NCBI RefSeq assembly: GCF_000317595.1
Contig: NZ_AEJC01000406.1
Span: 1-63,679 of the forward strand
Reading direction: 5' to 3'
Source: Streptomyces ipomoeae 91-03
GTDB lineage: Bacteria > Actinomycetota > Actinomycetes > Streptomycetales > Streptomycetaceae
DNA length: 63,679 nt
The notes under the pieces were generated by a model. The model worked only from the letters and a program-made list of their open reading frames with translations, ran no database searches and was not told where the DNA came from. Within the stretch, counting starts at the first letter, position 1. Each line of letters begins with the position of its first letter. This document shows positions 15,787 to 24,461 of the stretch, in pieces. The translations under genes were made by a program, and so were the position numbers.

Positions 15787-18315
15787 TTACAGCTTCTCCA
15801 CCGGCGCATACCGCAGCAGCAGCCTCTTCGGCTTGGCGTCGCCGAAGTCGATCGTGGCCTCCGCGTTGGCGCCCGTGCCCTTGACCGCGACGACCGTGCC
15901 GAGGCCGAACTGGTCGTGGGTGACGCGGTCGCCCACGGCGAGGGAGACCACCGGCTTCTCGTCGGTGCGGCGGGTGGCGAAGCCCGACGCGCCGGAGGCC
16001 GAGGAACGCGAGCGGGACGACGACAGAGAGGACGCGATGCCGGCGGCCGGGCCGGAGGAGACCGGCGCGGTGGCTCCTGTCCGCTTCCACTCCAGGTACG
16101 GGGCCGGGATCTCCTCCAAAAAGCGGGACGGCGGGTTGTAGGAAGGCTGGCCCCAGGCGCTGCGCATGGAGGAACGAGTGAGGTAGAGCCGTTCACGCGC
16201 GCGGGTGATTCCCACGTATGCGAGGCGACGCTCCTCCTCCAGCTCCTTGGTCTGGCCGAGGGCGCGCATGTGCGGGAAGACGCCGTCCTCCATGCCGGTC
16301 AGGAAGACGACCGGGAACTCCAGGCCCTTGGCGGTGTGGAGGGTCATGAGCGTGATGACGCCCGAGCCGTCCTCCTCGTCGTCGGGGATCTGGTCGGAGT
16401 CGGCGACCAGAGCGACCCGCTCCAGGAAGTCGGCGAGCCCACCGGACGCCGCACCTGCACCGGCGCCTTCGCCCGCGTCGGCGCCCTCGCCGGCACCGGC
16501 TCCGGACTCCTGCTCGAACTCCAGGGCGACGGCGGCGAGTTCCTGGAGGTTCTCGATCCGGGTCTCGTCCTGCGGGTCGGTGGAGGCCTGCAACTCGGCG
16601 AGGTAGCCGGTGCGTTCGAGGACCGCCTCCAGGACGGCGGCCGGGCCGGCGCCGGACTCGACGATCGTCCGGAGGTCCTCCATCAGCGTGTTGAACCGCT
16701 TGACGGCGTTGGTCGAGCGGGCGGCCATGCCGTACGCCTCGTCGACGCGCTTCAGCGCCTGCGGGAAGCTGATCTTCTCCCGCTGAGCGAGGGCGTCGAT
16801 CATCGCCTCCGCGCGCTCGCCGATGCCTCGCTTGGGCACGTTGAGGATGCGACGCAGGGGGACGGAGTCCTCCGGGTTGGCGAGGACGCGCAGGTAGGCG
16901 AGGACGTCGCGGACCTCTTTGCGCTCGTAGAAGCGGACACCGCCGACGACCTTGTAGGGCAGGCCGACGCGGATGAAGACCTCTTCGAAGACACGGGACT
17001 GGGCGTTCGTACGGTAGAAGACGGCGACGTCGCCCGCCTTCGCCTCACCCGCGTCCGTCAGCCGGTCTATCTCGTCGGCGACGAACTGCGCCTCGTCGTG
17101 CTCGGTGTCGGCGACATAGCCGGTGATCTGCGCGCCCGCGCCGGCGTTGGTCCACAGGTTCTTGGGGCGGCGGGACTCGTTGCGCTCGATGACCGCGTTG
17201 GCCGCGCTCAGAATGGTCTGCGTGGAGCGGTAGTTCTGCTCCAGGAGGATCGTCGTCGCATCCGGGTAGTCCTCCTCGAACTGGAGGATGTTGCGGATCG
17301 TCGCGCCGCGGAAGGCGTAGATCGACTGGTCGGCGTCACCCACGACACACAGCTCGGCAGGCGGTACGTCCCACTCGTTGGGCGGTACGCCGACGGGGTG
17401 CTCGGAGGTGCCGACCAGCTCCCTGACCAGGGCGTACTGGGCGTGGTTGGTGTCCTGGTACTCGTCGACGAGGACATGCCGGAAGCGGCGGCGGTAGTGC
17501 TCGGCGACATCGGGGAAGGCGCGGAGCAGATTGACCGTCGTCATGATCAGGTCGTCGAAGTCGAGGGCGTTCGCCTCGCGCAGCCGGGACTGGTAGAGGG
17601 CGTAGGCCTGGGCGAGGGTCTTCTCGAAGCCGTCGGAGGCCTGGGCGGCGAAGTCCTCCTCGTCGATCAGCTCGTTCTTGAGGTTGCTGATCTTGGCGCT
17701 GAAGGACTTGGGCGGGAAGCGCTTGGGGTCGAGGTCCAGGTCGCGGCAGACCAGGGCCATGAGGCGCTTGCTGTCGGCGGCGTCGTAGATGGAGAAACTC
17801 GAGGTGAAGCCGAGCTTCTTCGACTCCCGCCGGAGGATCCGTACGCACGCGCTGTGGAAGGTCATCACCCACATCGCGTTCGCGCGCGGGCCGACGAGCT
17901 GCTCGACGCGCTCCTTCATCTCGCCCGCGGCCTTGTTGGTGAAGGTGATCGCGAGGATCTGGCCCGGGTGGACGTTCCGCTCGGCGAGGAGATGGGCGAT
18001 GCGGTGGGTGAGCACCCGGGTCTTGCCGGAGCCGGCGCCGGCCACGATGAGCAGGGGGGTGCCGGCGTGCACGACGGCCGCGCGCTGGTTCTCGTTCAGC
18101 CCTTCCAGCAGCGCCGCCGCGTCGATCGCCGGGCGGGGGGCACCGTCGCGGTAGTAGGCGTCCCGGTCCGGCGGCACGTCGAACTTCCCGCCGAACAGAT
18201 CGTCCGGAACCGACTCCGGTACGTGATCGTCCTCGGGCGGTGGCGGAGGCTCCTCCTCGTGCCCACGAGGGGCCTGGAGGTCCGCCAGGAAGCTGTCGTC
18301 AAAGAGGCTGCTCAT
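15787..18315 (-). CDS. pcrA: ATP-dependent DNA helicase PcrA (UvrD/Rep family)
   Basis: 842 residues, normal for actinobacterial PcrA. The order is a disordered N-terminus, Q-motif LNENQRAAV, Walker A VAGAGSGKTR (about 91-100), AITFTNKAAGEMKERV (Ia), LVDEYQDTN (II), VVGDADQSIYAFRGA (III), LEQNYRSTQTIL (IV), TLHTAKGLEFPVVFLTG (V), and VGITRARERLYLT (VI). It unwinds DNA 3'-5' in repair and replication-fork clearance in the cytoplasm. The C-terminal tail (VAVGDRVTHDQFGLGTVV) is the Tudor-like domain that contacts RNA polymerase in PcrA homologues. An Ala/Gly/Glu-rich insertion (EQESGAGAGEGADAGEG) sits near residues 615-635. Confidence 0.97.
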   Translation of the reverse strand: MSSLFDDSFLADLQAPRGHEEEPPPPPEDDHVPESVPDDLFGGKFDVPPDRDAYYRDGAPRPAIDAAALLEGLNENQRAAVVHAGTPLLIVAGAGSGKTRVLTHRIAHLLAERNVHPGQILAITFTNKAAGEMKERVEQLVGPRANAMWVMTFHSACVRILRRESKKLGFTSSFSIYDAADSKRLMALVCRDLDLDPKRFPPKSFSAKISNLKNELIDEEDFAAQASDGFEKTLAQAYALYQSRLREANALDFDDLIMTTVNLLRAFPDVAEHYRRRFRHVLVDEYQDTNHAQYALVRELVGTSEHPVGVPPNEWDVPPAELCVVGDADQSIYAFRGATIRNILQFEEDYPDATTILLEQNYRSTQTILSAANAVIERNESRRPKNLWTNAGAGAQITGYVADTEHDEAQFVADEIDRLTDAGEAKAGDVAVFYRTNAQSRVFEEVFIRVGLPYKVVGGVRFYERKEVRDVLAYLRVLANPEDSVPLRRILNVPKRGIGERAEAMIDALAQREKISFPQALKRVDEAYGMAARSTNAVKRFNTLMEDLRTIVESGAGPAAVLEAVLERTGYLAELQASTDPQDETRIENLQELAAVALEFEQESGAGAGEGADAGEGAGAGAASGGLADFLERVALVADSDQIPDDEEDGSGVITLMTLHTAKGLEFPVVFLTGMEDGVFPHMRALGQTKELEEERRLAYVGITRARERLYLTRSSMRSAWGQPSYNPPSRFLEEIPAPYLEWKRTGATAPVSSGPAAGIASSLSSSRSRSSASGASGFATRRTDEKPVVSLAVGDRVTHDQFGLGTVVAVKGTGANAEATIDFGDAKPKRLLLRYAPVEKL

Positions 18316-18527
18316 CGCTCTCCGAGTCTAGGCGCCCCCACTGACAGCGAGGGGCCGCCCCGGGAAGTCCGTACCGAATGATTCCGGACTCACGCACCGG
18401 ACGATCTTCGGACGCCCGATCATCACTCACCGCACCTGTTCTCTTACGGTGAGCGATCGAACGTACCACCTATCGCGCCCGCGAGGCCAAGGTCACGAAA
18501 ACGTATCGGGCATATCGAACATCAACC

Positions 18528-18557
18528 TTCACACGGGCCACACGAGTTGGCTAGCGT
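18528..18557 (+). promoter_or_regulatory. Probable promoter of NLP/P60 gene 1
   Basis: TTCACA (18528-18533), an 18-base spacer and TAGCGT (18552-18557). The same TAGCGT with an 18-base spacer and a similar GGCC(G)ACACG spacer string occurs before the second NLP/P60 gene (20604-20633). A 7-bp inverted repeat (CTCACCG...CGGTGAG, 18426-18453) lies upstream. Confidence 0.5.
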
Positions 18558-18597
18558 TTTGGTGGGCCGTACGACCCAACCGGCGAACGTCGCCGGG

Positions 18598-18761
18598 CCG
18601 CACGGCCTCCGCCGAGTCCGGTACGCCTTCCCGTGGCAGCCGGAGCCGGGGACCCACCGACCTCTGGGGTGAATCGACCCGACCGCCGTACGCGGCGAGG
18701 GTCGTAGGGCAAACCTTCCGAAGCTTGCGCCCGAACCCGACAGCTAACTCGGTAGGCGGAT
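18598..18761 (+). promoter_or_regulatory. ydaO/yuaA-type c-di-AMP riboswitch
   Basis: The leader contains the class landmarks in order: CCGCCGAGTCCGG (18609-18621), GGAGCCGGGGACCCA (18642-18656), TGGGGTGAATC (18665-18675), GGGTCGTAGGG, and CCCGAACCCGACAGCTAACT then CGGTAGGCGG (18730-18759). The 3' CTCGG...GGCGG can close P1 with the 5' CCGCC...GAG. Known members sense c-di-AMP and, in Streptomyces, precede cell-wall hydrolase genes, as here. The expression platform is compact: GGAAGGAG starts only about five bases after the aptamer. The 3' P1 strand GGCG could instead pair with CGCC just after the ribosome site (18774-18777), suggesting translational control. Confidence 0.9.
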
Positions 18762-18782
18762 TACGGAAGGAGTCGCCGAACC

Positions 18783-19979
18783 ATGGCGCACCGCAAGCCG
18801 CGTCCGGCCGGCCGAACGCGCGCGGGCATACGCACCCCCGCTCTCGCCACCGCCGCCCTCACCTCCGTGGCCCTGCTCTCCCAGACGGCCCAGGCCGCCC
18901 CCTCGACCGACGACAGGCCCAGCCTGGAGGAGGTCGAGAAGAAGGTGGACGCCCTCTACCGCGGAGCGGAGACGGCGACCGAGAGCTACAACTCGGCCAA
19001 GGAGAAGACGGCCAAGCAGAAGAAGAAGGTCGACACCCTTCTCGACGACGTCGCCCAGCGCACGGAGAAGCTCAACGAGGCACGGGAGCAACTGGGTTCC
19101 TTCGCGGCGGCGCAGTACCGCACGGGCGCGGCCTCCTCCGACACGGCGGCGCTGCTGCTGGCGGACAGCCCGCAGGACTACTTCGACCAGAACCAGCTGA
19201 TGGATCGGTTGACGGACCGCCAGAAGGCCGCCGTCGACGACTACATCACACAGCAGGCCGAGGCGGCCGAGCAGCGCCAGAAGGCGACCGACAGCCTCGA
19301 ACAACTCACCGAGTCGCAGAACGCCCTCAAGGCGAGCAAGGCCAAGGTCCAGGCGAAGCTCGCCAAGGCCCGCGAGCTGCTGTCGCAGCTGACCGCCGAG
19401 GAGAAGGCCCGGCTCGCGGCGATCGAGCAGCGCGAGCAGGAGGAGGCCGACCGCCGGGCCGAGGAACTGGCCCGTCAGCAGGCGGCGGCCCAGTCAACGG
19501 CGCAGGGTACGCAGGAGGCTCAGCAGGAGACCTCCACAGGCGCGGCCACTGAGACGAACACGTCCACGGGCACGGCCGCCGAGACCACCACGACCACGAC
19601 GGTCGAGGACTCCACCTACGCCTCGAAAGCCGCCAAGGCCCTCACCTTCGCCCGCGCGCAGATCGGCAAGCCGTACGTCTGGGGCGCCACCGGCCCCGGC
19701 TCCTACGACTGCTCCGGCCTCACCCAGGCCGCCTGGAAGGCCGCCGGGGTCGATCTCCCCCGCACCACCTACGACCAGGTCACCGCCGGCACCACCATCC
19801 CCCTCACCTCCGCCAGGCCCGGCGACCTCATCTTCTTCTACGACAACATCGGCCACGTCGGCCTCTACATCGGCAACGGCATGATGATCCACGCCCCGAA
19901 GCCGGGGGCGTACGTTCGCGAGGAGTCGATCTTCTACGACGGCGAGGGGTCGATCCACAGCGTGGTGCGGCCGGCGTAG
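18783..19979 (+). CDS. NLP/P60 (C40) cell-wall endopeptidase, paralogue 1
   Basis: 398 residues. GGAAGGAG precedes the ATG. A signal peptide spans residues 1-38 (cleavage after TAQA). Residues 45-240 form a long charged coiled coil (EEVEKKVDALYRGAE; Lys/Glu/Ala heptads), then a Thr-rich linker (about 245-280), then the NLP/P60 domain: YVWGATGPGSYDCSGLTQAA with nucleophile C310, HVGLYIGNG with H358, and MIHAPKPGA. It should cut the D-Glu to diamino-acid bond of peptidoglycan stem peptides outside the cell, with the coiled coil restraining or targeting it as in RipA-like proteins. It is under the ydaO riboswitch. Confidence 0.93.
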   Translation: MAHRKPRPAGRTRAGIRTPALATAALTSVALLSQTAQAAPSTDDRPSLEEVEKKVDALYRGAETATESYNSAKEKTAKQKKKVDTLLDDVAQRTEKLNEAREQLGSFAAAQYRTGAASSDTAALLLADSPQDYFDQNQLMDRLTDRQKAAVDDYITQQAEAAEQRQKATDSLEQLTESQNALKASKAKVQAKLAKARELLSQLTAEEKARLAAIEQREQEEADRRAEELARQQAAAQSTAQGTQEAQQETSTGAATETNTSTGTAAETTTTTTVEDSTYASKAAKALTFARAQIGKPYVWGATGPGSYDCSGLTQAAWKAAGVDLPRTTYDQVTAGTTIPLTSARPGDLIFFYDNIGHVGLYIGNGMMIHAPKPGAYVREESIFYDGEGSIHSVVRPA

Positions 19980-19995
19980 GCGACGCGCCGGTCAC

Positions 19996-20349
19996 TCACG
20001 TCCACAGCACCGCGATGAAGATGTTCGCGGTGGTCAGTGCGCCCACGAGCCCGAACAGGGGCTTGTCGACGGTCTCGTCGTCCCGTTTCACATAGACCAG
20101 GCCCAGGATCACGATCAGCAGGGCAAGTTTGATTCCGATCTTGAGGTTGTTGACGGGCTGGTCGTCGGCCTGGCTGAGACCGACGAGAACAGCGCCGGTG
20201 ACGAGCATGGTCAGGGCGCCGTGGAGCATCGCGGGGACGAAGCGGGCGGTGCCCTGACTCATGGCCTTCATCTGGGTGAGGAAACCGCCGAGGAGGGAGG
20301 CGATGCCGATGATGTGGAGGGCGACGAAGAGGTGGATGAGTACGTCCAT
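19996..20349 (-). CDS. Small integral membrane protein
   Basis: 117 residues with four predicted membrane helices: about 3-24 (LIHLFVALHIIGIASLLGGF), 40-60, 70-90 and 97-115. It is conserved in appearance with the uncharacterised multi-helix proteins of actinobacteria; there is no catalytic motif. Its stop lies 16 bases from the stop of the convergent NLP/P60 gene. It diverges from the second NLP/P60 gene across a 480-base gap. Function unknown. Confidence 0.75.
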   Translation of the reverse strand: MDVLIHLFVALHIIGIASLLGGFLTQMKAMSQGTARFVPAMLHGALTMLVTGAVLVGLSQADDQPVNNLKIGIKLALLIVILGLVYVKRDDETVDKPLFGLVGALTTANIFIAVLWT

Positions 20350-20550
20350 GGGCGGAGCCTAGTAAGGAGCCTCTGGTCTGCTGGACACCGGGCCCGCCGC
20401 CGTCAAGGACGCGCCATCCGCCATCGGGGCCCGTCGACAGTCAAACAATCTTGCATATATGCACCCCATAGCATCATTTCGTCCCTTCCGGCTCGAAATC
20501 GCCGCATCGGTCATCGCAGAGCGTGGAGTCGGCGGCGCCAGGACCGGATC

Positions 20551-20568
20551 ACGGTCACATACGGTCAC
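20551..20568. promoter_or_regulatory. Direct repeat ACGGTCAC upstream of NLP/P60 gene 2
   Basis: ACGGTCAC-AT-ACGGTCAC, two exact 8-base copies with a 10-base period (GTGACC...GTGACC on the other strand), about 36 bases before the -35 element. The one-turn spacing is typical of OmpR-family regulators. MtrA is a plausible candidate because it controls cell-wall hydrolases in actinobacteria, but that assignment is inference. Confidence 0.4.
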
Positions 20569-20603
20569 CTCGCGGTCGGTGCGCGCCACTTCCGTACAAC
20601 GTG

Positions 20604-20633
20604 TTACGGGGCCGACACGGACAGGTTTAGCGT
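20604..20633 (+). promoter_or_regulatory. Probable promoter of NLP/P60 gene 2
   Basis: TTACGG (20604-20609), an 18-base spacer and TAGCGT (20628-20633). Its -10 box, spacing and spacer text resemble the promoter of the first NLP/P60 gene. It implies a leader of about 190 bases. Confidence 0.45.
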
Positions 20634-20705
20634 CCTGCACCAGGTGACCGGCTCCCCACCGCCGCCCGGGCCAGGGGCGGCAGTCGGACACCACCGCCGA
20701 GGAGG

Positions 20706-20772
20706 TCCGGCGGCGTCCCGCTCCCCCCTGTGCGGGCCGCCGCCGGACGCGTAACCGCTCCCCCAGGCGGTC
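20706..20772 (+). promoter_or_regulatory. Leader hairpins with C-rich loops upstream of NLP/P60 gene 2
   Basis: Hairpin 1: GTCCGGCGGCG (20706-20716) pairs perfectly with CGCCGCCGGAC (20739-20749). An inner CCCG/CGGG helix leaves loop CTCCCCCCTGTG with six Cs. Hairpin 2: ACCGC (20755-20759) pairs with GCGGT (20768-20772) around TCCCCCAG. Adjacent hairpins with C-rich loops recall the actinobacterial 6C RNA, whose loops target G-rich ribosome sites, but this is not a clear family match. It lies in the inferred leader of the second hydrolase, so a cis role is also possible. Confidence 0.45.
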
Positions 20773-20830
20773 TGTGCGCACCGAACGTGTGCGTACGGAC
20801 GGCGGTCGTACGAGAGGACATGGAGTCCAC

Positions 20831-21910
20831 GTGGCAGCGCACCGCAAGCCCAGACAGCGCTCGCTCGGCGGCCAATCGTTCCGCTCCGCCGCGACAATCG
20901 CCCTCGCGGGCGCCGCGACCGCGACCGGATTCGACGGCACGGGGCACGCCGATCCACAGCCGACACCCGACCAGGTCAAGGCGAAGGTGGACAAACTGTA
21001 CGAGGAGGCGGAGGTCGCCACCGAGAAGTACAACGGGGCGAAGGAGAAGGCCGACAAGGCTCAGGAAAAGCTGGAGCAACTGCGCGACCAGGCGGCCCGC
21101 CGTACGGACCGGCTCAACTCGGCGCGCGAGGAACTGGGTCCGCTGGCGGCGGCGCAGTACCGGAGTGGAAGCATCGACCCCTCGTGGCAGCTCGCGCTCT
21201 CCGGTGACCCGGACCAGTATCTGGACCGCGCCGAACTCGCCGAGCTGGTCAGCAGCCGACAGGCGGCGGACGTGGCGTCCGTACGGCAGCAGTTGCGGGA
21301 GATCGAACGGCTGCGCGGGGCCGCCCGCGTCGAACTGGGCACCCTCAAGTCCCGGCAGGCCGATCTGAAGCGGCACAGGAAGACGGTCACCTCGAAGTTG
21401 ACCGAAGCACGCCGGCTTCTTGACCGGCTCACAGAGGAGGACCGTGTGCGCCTCTCCGCGCCGGGCGCCGGCGCGGGACGCGCCTCGCGCTTCTCCTCGC
21501 CCTCCGGGCGCCTCATCACCGGCCCGGTCTCACCTGCCATCTCCATCGCCGACGCCCCCAACTCCCGTGCCGCCGCGGCCATTTCCTACGCCTACTCCAA
21601 GCTCGGCAGTCCGTACGTCTGGGGCGCCACCGGCCCCAACGCCTTCGACTGCTCGGGCCTGGCTCTGGCGGCGTATCGTTCCGCCGGTGTCTCACTCCCC
21701 CGCACCACCTATGCCCAGATCAACGCCGGCCGCCGCGTCGCCCGCTCCGAACTCCGCCCCGGCGACCTGGTCTTCTTCTACTCCGGCATCAGCCACGTGG
21801 GCATCTACGTCGGCAACGGCCAGATGATCCACGCCCCGAACCCTTCGGCCCCGGTACGCGTGGCACCACTGGACGAGATGCCGTACGCGGGAGCCACGCG
21901 GGTGGCTTGA
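20831..21910 (+). CDS. NLP/P60 (C40) cell-wall endopeptidase, paralogue 2
   Basis: 359 residues from GTG 20831 (VAAHRKPRQRSLGG), chosen by GGAG upstream and by alignment with the MAHRKPR start of paralogue 1. A signal peptide spans about 1-36. A coiled coil (about 40-195) shares DQVKAKVDKLYEEAEVATEKYN with paralogue 1's organisation. A short linker is followed by the NLP/P60 domain: YVWGATGPNAFDCSGLALAA with C274, ISHVGIYVGNG with H322, and MIHAPNPSA. It is secreted and cuts peptidoglycan stem peptides. It has no ydaO riboswitch; its leader instead has C-loop hairpins, so the two paralogues appear to be controlled differently. Confidence 0.92.
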   Translation: MAAHRKPRQRSLGGQSFRSAATIALAGAATATGFDGTGHADPQPTPDQVKAKVDKLYEEAEVATEKYNGAKEKADKAQEKLEQLRDQAARRTDRLNSAREELGPLAAAQYRSGSIDPSWQLALSGDPDQYLDRAELAELVSSRQAADVASVRQQLREIERLRGAARVELGTLKSRQADLKRHRKTVTSKLTEARRLLDRLTEEDRVRLSAPGAGAGRASRFSSPSGRLITGPVSPAISIADAPNSRAAAAISYAYSKLGSPYVWGATGPNAFDCSGLALAAYRSAGVSLPRTTYAQINAGRRVARSELRPGDLVFFYSGISHVGIYVGNGQMIHAPNPSAPVRVAPLDEMPYAGATRVA

Positions 21911-22205
21911 GCGGGGCGGAGGCTCGGGGCAGGGGCGCGGGGTGGGCGGGAGCCCGGCAAGTGGGGCGCGGGACACCATGGCCAAGGCAGCGCGCGCAGT
22001 CGGCAGCGTCAGAGGCGCGGCCAGTGCGCGGAGGCGCGCCGGGCGCCGTGGGGCGGCCGGCACGCGGAGGCACGGCGGGTACGCAGAGGTGCGACTGGTA
22101 CGCAGAGGTGCGGCCGAAAGTCCAGGCGGGTGCGCGGTGGAACGGCGGTCGTACGCCGCCCCGCCCGCCCGTGGCCCCGGGTCACCCCGGCGTGACGGTC
22201 ACCGG
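21911..22205. other. Gap between convergent NLP/P60-2 and response regulator genes
   Basis: Mildly repetitive, no gene supported. GGTACGCAGAGGTGCG-like text occurs twice around 22077-22115. GGTCACCCCGGCGTGACGG and GTGACGGTCAC near 22183-22205 can fold and may help termination. Confidence 0.45.
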
Positions 22206-23009
22206 TCACACCAGCCGTCGTGCCGTCGCCCACCTCGTCAGCTCATGCCGGTTGGAGAGCTGCAACTTCCGCAGCACGGCGGAGACATGGGACTCCACCG
22301 TCTTCACCGAGATGAACAGCTGCTTGGCGATCTCCTTGTACGCATAGCCGCGGGCGATCAGCCGCAGCACCTCGCGCTCGCGCTGGGTGAGACGGTCGAG
22401 ATCCTCGTCGACCGGCGGGGCGTCCGTGGAGGCGAAGGCGTCGAGAACGAACCCGGCCAGGCGCGGCGAGAAGACCGCGTCCCCGTCCTGGACCCGGAAG
22501 ATGGAGTCGACGAGATCGGAGCCCGTGATCGTCTTGGTGACATAGCCCCGCGCGCCACCGCGGATCACCCCGATGACGTCCTCCGCCGCGTCCGACACGG
22601 ACAGGGCGAGGAACCGCACGGGTTGCTCCGTGTCCGCCATCAACGCCGAGCAACGGCGCAGGACCTCGACGCCACCGCCACCAGGCAGATGGACGTCGAG
22701 GAGCACCACCTCGGGCCGCGTGCTCGTGATCACCGAGACCGCCTGGTCCACATCCGGCGCCTCGCCCACGACCTCGACACCCGTACGGTCCGTCTGACCG
22801 ATCTCGGCCTGAACTCCCGTACGGAACATACGGTGATCGTCGACCAGCACGACCCGCACATGCCGCCCGGGCCCGGAGCCGCCGGCCCGATCGGGCTCGC
22901 CCTCGGCCGGCCCGGCTGCCGGCACGGCCGGACCTTCCTGGCCCTCGACCGGTCCGGTGCCCGAACCGTCCTGTGCGGCAAGGTCGTTCGCCCCGTTCGC
23001 GTCACTCAT
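22206..23009 (-). CDS. NarL/LuxR-type response regulator
   Basis: 267 residues. After a roughly 48-residue acidic and Gly-rich extension, the receiver domain has VRVVLVDDHRMF (acidic pocket), VVLLDVHLPGGGG with the phospho-acceptor Asp, and YVTKTITGSDL with the conserved Lys. The output is a GerE-type HTH: LTQREREVLRLIARGYAYKE, then IAKQLFISVKTVESHVSAVL. The ATG overlaps the histidine kinase stop (ATGA), so the pair is co-translated. It probably controls the divergent PspC gene and envelope functions, similar to LiaR-type regulators. Confidence 0.93.
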   Translation of the reverse strand: MSDANGANDLAAQDGSGTGPVEGQEGPAVPAAGPAEGEPDRAGGSGPGRHVRVVLVDDHRMFRTGVQAEIGQTDRTGVEVVGEAPDVDQAVSVITSTRPEVVLLDVHLPGGGGVEVLRRCSALMADTEQPVRFLALSVSDAAEDVIGVIRGGARGYVTKTITGSDLVDSIFRVQDGDAVFSPRLAGFVLDAFASTDAPPVDEDLDRLTQREREVLRLIARGYAYKEIAKQLFISVKTVESHVSAVLRKLQLSNRHELTRWATARRLV

Positions 23010-24331
23010 GACGTCGTCTCCGCCCTCTCCATTTCCAACTCGACCTCCGTGCCGCCGTCCGGTACGGCGCGGAGCCGTGCCGTACCGCCGTTGCGCTCCA
23101 TGCGGCCGATGATCGATTCTCTGACGCCCATGCGGTCGGCGGGTATCGCGTCGAGGTCGAAGCCGGGGCCGCGGTCGCGGACGGACACGAAGACCGTGCT
23201 GCCCTCGACCTCGGCGTAGACCTGTACGGCGCCGCCCTCGCCACCGTACTTGGCGGCGTTCACCATCGCCTCGCGCGCGGCCTGCATCTGCGCGGTCAGT
23301 CCCTCGTCGAGGGGGCAGTCACCGACGACGACGACCTCTATGGGGACGCCGTGCTTGTCCTCGACCTCGGCCGCGTTGCGCCGTACGGCCTCGGCGAGCG
23401 TGCCGGGCTGCTCGTCCTCGTCCTTGCCCGTGCCCTCGGGCTTGTACAGCCAGTTGCGCAGGTCGCGCTCCTGGGCGCGGGCGAGCCGGCGGACCTCGCT
23501 CGGGTTGTCCGCGTTGCGCTGTATCAGCGTCAGCGTGTGCAGCACCGAGTCGTGGACGTGGGCCGCTACCTCCGCGCGTTCCTGGGCGCGGATGCGCATC
23601 AGGCGCTCCTCGGAGAGGTCCTGCGTCATACGGACGAGGTACGGGCCGGCCAGCAGCGTTATGCCGACGAGGACCGCGAGGGCCGCCTGGAGCACCGAGC
23701 TGAGGTGGGCGGCGGAGCCCTGCAGGACGAATATCCCGGAGACGCCCGCGGTGACCAGCAGAACTCCGGCCACCGTACGGAGCAGAGTGAGCGTGCGCCG
23801 ACGACGGCCGACCTCGGCCCAGCGTGCCCGCCGCGCGTTGTCCGCCTGGCGCCAGACCAGGGCCACACCGGCAGCGACGAGCACGGTCGGCACGAGATAC
23901 GCGGTGGCGCCGTCGCCCAGGTTCACATTGCCGACGAAGACCATCGCCACGACGACCATGAGGAGGAGGGCGACGATCTGGCCCCGGTCCGGCTTGCGGG
24001 CCACCAGTCTGCGGCGGCCGTCGGGGGAGGTTTCGGTGGCGATGGCCGGGGGCCGCTGATTGTCCACTCCGCCCACGCCGAGCGGCACGAAGAACCAGAA
24101 CGCCGCGTACACCAGGGCGCCCAGGCCGTCCGCCATGAACAGCCCGACGAACACGAGCCGCACCCAGGTCACAGGCAGGCCGAGATGTCCGGCGAGCCCT
24201 CGCGCCACGCCTCCGAGCCAGCGACCGTCGCTGCTGCGGTAGAGCTTGCGCGGGGGCCGCGGAGTGTCGACTGGCAGTGCTGCGGCTTCCGGCATGCCAT
24301 CGATGTTCACACGCATGGCGGATCGAGGCAT
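23006..24331 (-). CDS. PspC-domain histidine kinase
   Basis: 441 residues. An N-terminal PspC domain (about 28-85, KLYRSSDGRWLGGVARGLAG) with a membrane helix is followed by three to four more helices (to about 220). Then come a HisKA_3 segment (AHVHDSVLHTLTLIQ, phospho-acceptor His) and an HATPase_c domain (AAREAMVNAAKYGG as N-box, VRDRGPGFD and GVRESIIGRM as G-boxes). It should sense membrane stress and phosphorylate the coupled regulator. Several in-frame ATGs (24331, 24316, 24295) lack a strong ribosome site, so the start is uncertain. I kept the longest, which has GGGGG nine bases upstream. Confidence 0.9.
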   Translation of the reverse strand: MPRSAMRVNIDGMPEAAALPVDTPRPPRKLYRSSDGRWLGGVARGLAGHLGLPVTWVRLVFVGLFMADGLGALVYAAFWFFVPLGVGGVDNQRPPAIATETSPDGRRRLVARKPDRGQIVALLLMVVVAMVFVGNVNLGDGATAYLVPTVLVAAGVALVWRQADNARRARWAEVGRRRRTLTLLRTVAGVLLVTAGVSGIFVLQGSAAHLSSVLQAALAVLVGITLLAGPYLVRMTQDLSEERLMRIRAQERAEVAAHVHDSVLHTLTLIQRNADNPSEVRRLARAQERDLRNWLYKPEGTGKDEDEQPGTLAEAVRRNAAEVEDKHGVPIEVVVVGDCPLDEGLTAQMQAAREAMVNAAKYGGEGGAVQVYAEVEGSTVFVSVRDRGPGFDLDAIPADRMGVRESIIGRMERNGGTARLRAVPDGGTEVELEMERAETTS

Positions 24332-24461
24332 CAGGGTCGACCCCCGAGACGCCCCTGATCTTCGGACGGCCCATGATCGAACGCCTCCCCGGGCCGATAT
24401 CAGGGTTCGACCAGGGTCATCCCGACTGCCATCGGACCGGCTCGGCGGTCACGATGGACGC

